Assembly: GCA_964481825.1 (NCBI GenBank)
Contig: CAYZUE010000030.1
Coordinates: forward strand, 1 to 15,033
From: CAYZUE01 sp964481825
Lineage (GTDB): Archaea; Hydrothermarchaeota; Hydrothermarchaeia; Hydrothermarchaeales; JALUUU01
Direction of reading: 5' to 3'
DNA length: 15,033 nt
The position numbers were made by a program, and so were the translations under genes. Below the pieces are notes generated by a model. It ran no database searches, had not been told where the DNA came from, and saw only the letters and a program-made list of their open reading frames with translations. The number at the start of each line of letters is the position of its first letter. Positions within the stretch are counted from its first letter, which is position 1. Shown piece after piece: positions 13,533-15,033 of the stretch.

Positions 13533-14702
13533 ATGAAGTTAGGCCAATTTCAATTTAATAGACTTGAATTTGCAGGTTCTCTTGCAGATTTAGGTACATT
13601 ATTACCTCTCTTAATAGGTCTCATAGTTATTAATGGCCTTAATCCCACCAGTGTGCTATTTATGATCGGCATATTCTACATTTTATCTGGAACTTATTAT
13701 CGTATTCCAGTCTCAGTTCAACCAATGAAAGTAATTGCGGCTTATGCTATTGCTATGGGCATGTCACAGGTTGAGATAAGTGCTTCAACGATTATAATTG
13801 GGATAATCCTACTGATCCTAGGAATTACTAAGTTAATCCGACTAATAGGGAAATACATCCCCCATATGGTGGTCAGAGGTGTACAATTTGGTGTTGGATC
13901 CATCCTTATTTATAAGGGCATAAGTCTAGTATTAAAATCGGATTCAGATCTTGTAATTCAAAATGTAGGACCGGTTAGTATAGGCGTAATACTTGGAGGA
14001 ATTGGAGTGATATTAACTCTGATCCTTCTAAAAAACAAACGCTTTCCAGCAGCAATAGTTATTGTATTTTTAGGGATAATGGTGGGTATATTTATGGGTA
14101 AACCTATCGATGGAGAGATCCAGGTAGGAATATACCTCCCTAAACTATTCCCCTATGGAATTCCTGGGAAAACGGATTTATTGATTGGTCTAACTCTTCT
14201 AGTAATCCCCCAAATTCCAATGACCACAAGCAATGCTATTATATCTAATTGTGATTTATCCAAGGAATATTTTGGGAAGAAAGCTAAGAAGATGTCGTAC
14301 ACATCTCTAGCAAATAGTATGGGACTTGGAAATGTTGTATCTTTTATATTAGGGGGGATGCCCATGTGCCATGGGTCTGGTGGGATTGCAGCTCATTACA
14401 GGTTTGGTTCACGAACAGCTGGTTCTAATCTAATTATAGGTAGTATTTTCCTTGGGTTAGGATTATTTTTTGGACCATCAGCACTCCATCTTTTAGATCT
14501 TATACCTCTCTCTCTTTTAGGTGTACTACTGATATTCGCTGGTATTCAATTATGTTTGATGATTAAAGATGTTAAGGATAAAATAAATTTAGCTCTAATT
14601 TTTTTTATGCTTTTAGTAGCACTAACAATTAATCTTAGTATATCATTTATATTAGGTATAATCCTAGCTTATACTATTAAAAAATTCAAACTTAAAATCT
14701 AA
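13533..14702 (+). CDS. MOT1-family molybdate (or sulfate) transporter
   Basis: The 389-residue membrane protein has the motifs of the MOT1 branch of the SulP superfamily: EFAGSLADLGTLLP (12-25), YYRIPVSVQPMK (55-66), PQIPMTTSNAI (226-236), and GGMPMCHGSGGIAAHYRFG (274-292). About ten to twelve hydrophobic segments fill the rest, with no STAS domain, as is usual for MOT1. Plant and algal members carry molybdate at high affinity. Its place downstream of moaC, moaB and moaA favours molybdate, or tungstate, over sulfate. It seems to have its own TATA box after a 157-nt gap, so uptake may be controlled separately from cofactor synthesis. No ABC-type molybdate transporter is in view. Confidence 0.92.
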   Translation: MKLGQFQFNRLEFAGSLADLGTLLPLLIGLIVINGLNPTSVLFMIGIFYILSGTYYRIPVSVQPMKVIAAYAIAMGMSQVEISASTIIIGIILLILGITKLIRLIGKYIPHMVVRGVQFGVGSILIYKGISLVLKSDSDLVIQNVGPVSIGVILGGIGVILTLILLKNKRFPAAIVIVFLGIMVGIFMGKPIDGEIQVGIYLPKLFPYGIPGKTDLLIGLTLLVIPQIPMTTSNAIISNCDLSKEYFGKKAKKMSYTSLANSMGLGNVVSFILGGMPMCHGSGGIAAHYRFGSRTAGSNLIIGSIFLGLGLFFGPSALHLLDLIPLSLLGVLLIFAGIQLCLMIKDVKDKINLALIFFMLLVALTINLSISFILGIILAYTIKKFKLKI

Positions 14703-14731
14703 TCCCTCTGAACTAAAGTAAGTTTAATAAA

Positions 14732-14893
14732 TTATTCTTCTCTATCTTCTAGAGTCTTGAGTCTATCGTGTAATAAGCACCAATTCATGTCCATGTTATC
14801 TAATCTTTCTTTAACTTCTTGACTATTCTCTTCCAATTTCTCTAGCTTCTTTTCCAATTCATTTATCCTATCGTTTAGATCTTTATCACTCAC
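14732..14893 (-). CDS. 53-residue coiled-coil protein
   Basis: A short frame starts with GTG at 14893 and ends with TAA at 14732-14734. GGAGGT (14901-14906 on the minus strand) lies 7 nt before the GTG, a perfect ribosome binding site that makes this a convincing gene despite its size. The sequence, beginning MSDKDLNDRINELEKKLEKL, keeps a heptad pattern of I/L positions through about residue 33 and ends NMDMNWCLLHDRLKTLEDREE. A parallel coiled coil forming a dimer or trimer is likely. There is one Trp-Cys pair (38-39) and no known domain. It resembles SlyX-like or prefoldin-like helices only in general character. It is convergent with the transporter gene and has a TTTATT-type promoter box near 14932-14942. 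Confidence 0.75.
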   Translation of the reverse strand: MSDKDLNDRINELEKKLEKLEENSQEVKERLDNMDMNWCLLHDRLKTLEDREE

Positions 14894-15033
14894 TTATTTT
14901 ACCTCCAAAAAAATTGATGTTTAATAAATTCAAATAAATATCTCCGTTGTAATTATCAAAGACTTACAAATAAAAAACGGGGTATTTTTTTCCTATTTCT
15001 ATTAAAGTATTCATTTAGAATTTATTCCCACGG
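14894..15033. other. Right-edge intergenic segment
   Basis: These 140 nt hold the ribosome binding site and an AT-rich candidate promoter (ATATTTATTTG on the minus strand near 14932-14942) of the 53-residue gene. No other frame or repeat is seen before the window ends. Confidence 0.4.

Noticed and set aside
1..15033. tRNA genes, rRNA, CRISPR arrays, insertion sequences, prophage or defence islands
   Set aside because: No T-loop-like tRNA consensus outside coding frames, no regularly spaced repeats, no transposase or integrase, and no phage-like genes were found on reading both strands. The HD hydrolase alone does not make a defence system.

Overview
The window is a gene-dense, very AT-rich stretch of an archaeal chromosome. 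Evidence for Archaea: a threonyl-tRNA synthetase with the archaeal N-terminal editing domain, an aconitase X and UbiD/UbiX set of the kind used in the archaeal modified mevalonate pathway, TATA boxes about 25-30 nt before many start codons (implying leaderless or short-leader mRNAs), and a small cysteine protein that resembles the DUF6951 family of methanogens. A low-GC euryarchaeon, perhaps a methanogen-related lineage, is the best guess, but the window holds no rRNA or methanogenesis marker to fix the taxon. I see no mobile element, CRISPR array, tRNA or rRNA gene.

Layout. (1) Positions 1-2802, minus strand: a tightly packed operon of a CaCA-family cation antiporter, the aconitase X catalytic (large) subunit, and an ATP-grasp protein of the COG2232 type that runs off the left edge. 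(2) Positions 2919-3164, plus strand: a small coiled-coil protein with an extremely lysine-rich tail. (3) Positions 3228-5017, minus strand: ubiX and a ubiD-family decarboxylase, overlapping by 13 nt. With aconitase X these supply the phosphomevalonate dehydratase large subunit, the prenyl-FMN synthase and the anhydromevalonate-phosphate decarboxylase expected for archaeal isoprenoid lipid synthesis. The aconitase X small subunit is not in the window. (4) Positions 5299-6995, plus strand: an SppA-type membrane serine protease and a membrane-anchored DUF4350-like protein, translationally coupled. (5) Positions 7124-8709, minus strand: YjbQ/UPF0047 and a SAMHD1-like HD phosphohydrolase with a 4-nt overlap, divergent from thrS (8791-10647, plus). 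(6) Positions 10728-14702, plus strand: a molybdenum-cofactor region of moaC, moaB, a small Fe-S protein, moaA, a DUF6951-like protein and a MOT1-family molybdate transporter, linking metal uptake to pterin synthesis. (7) Positions 14732-14893, minus strand: a 53-residue coiled-coil protein with a perfect GGAGGT ribosome binding site.

Most genes are recognisable housekeeping or accessory metabolic genes, and I do not see a clear new defence or mobile system. The points most worth a second look are the ATP-grasp protein coupled to aconitase X, the lysine-tailed coiled-coil protein, the stand-alone Fe-S protein inside the moa cluster, the DUF6951-like protein, and several perfect palindromes at promoters (before the antiporter and lysine-rich genes, at the thrS start, and at the molybdate transporter TATA box).
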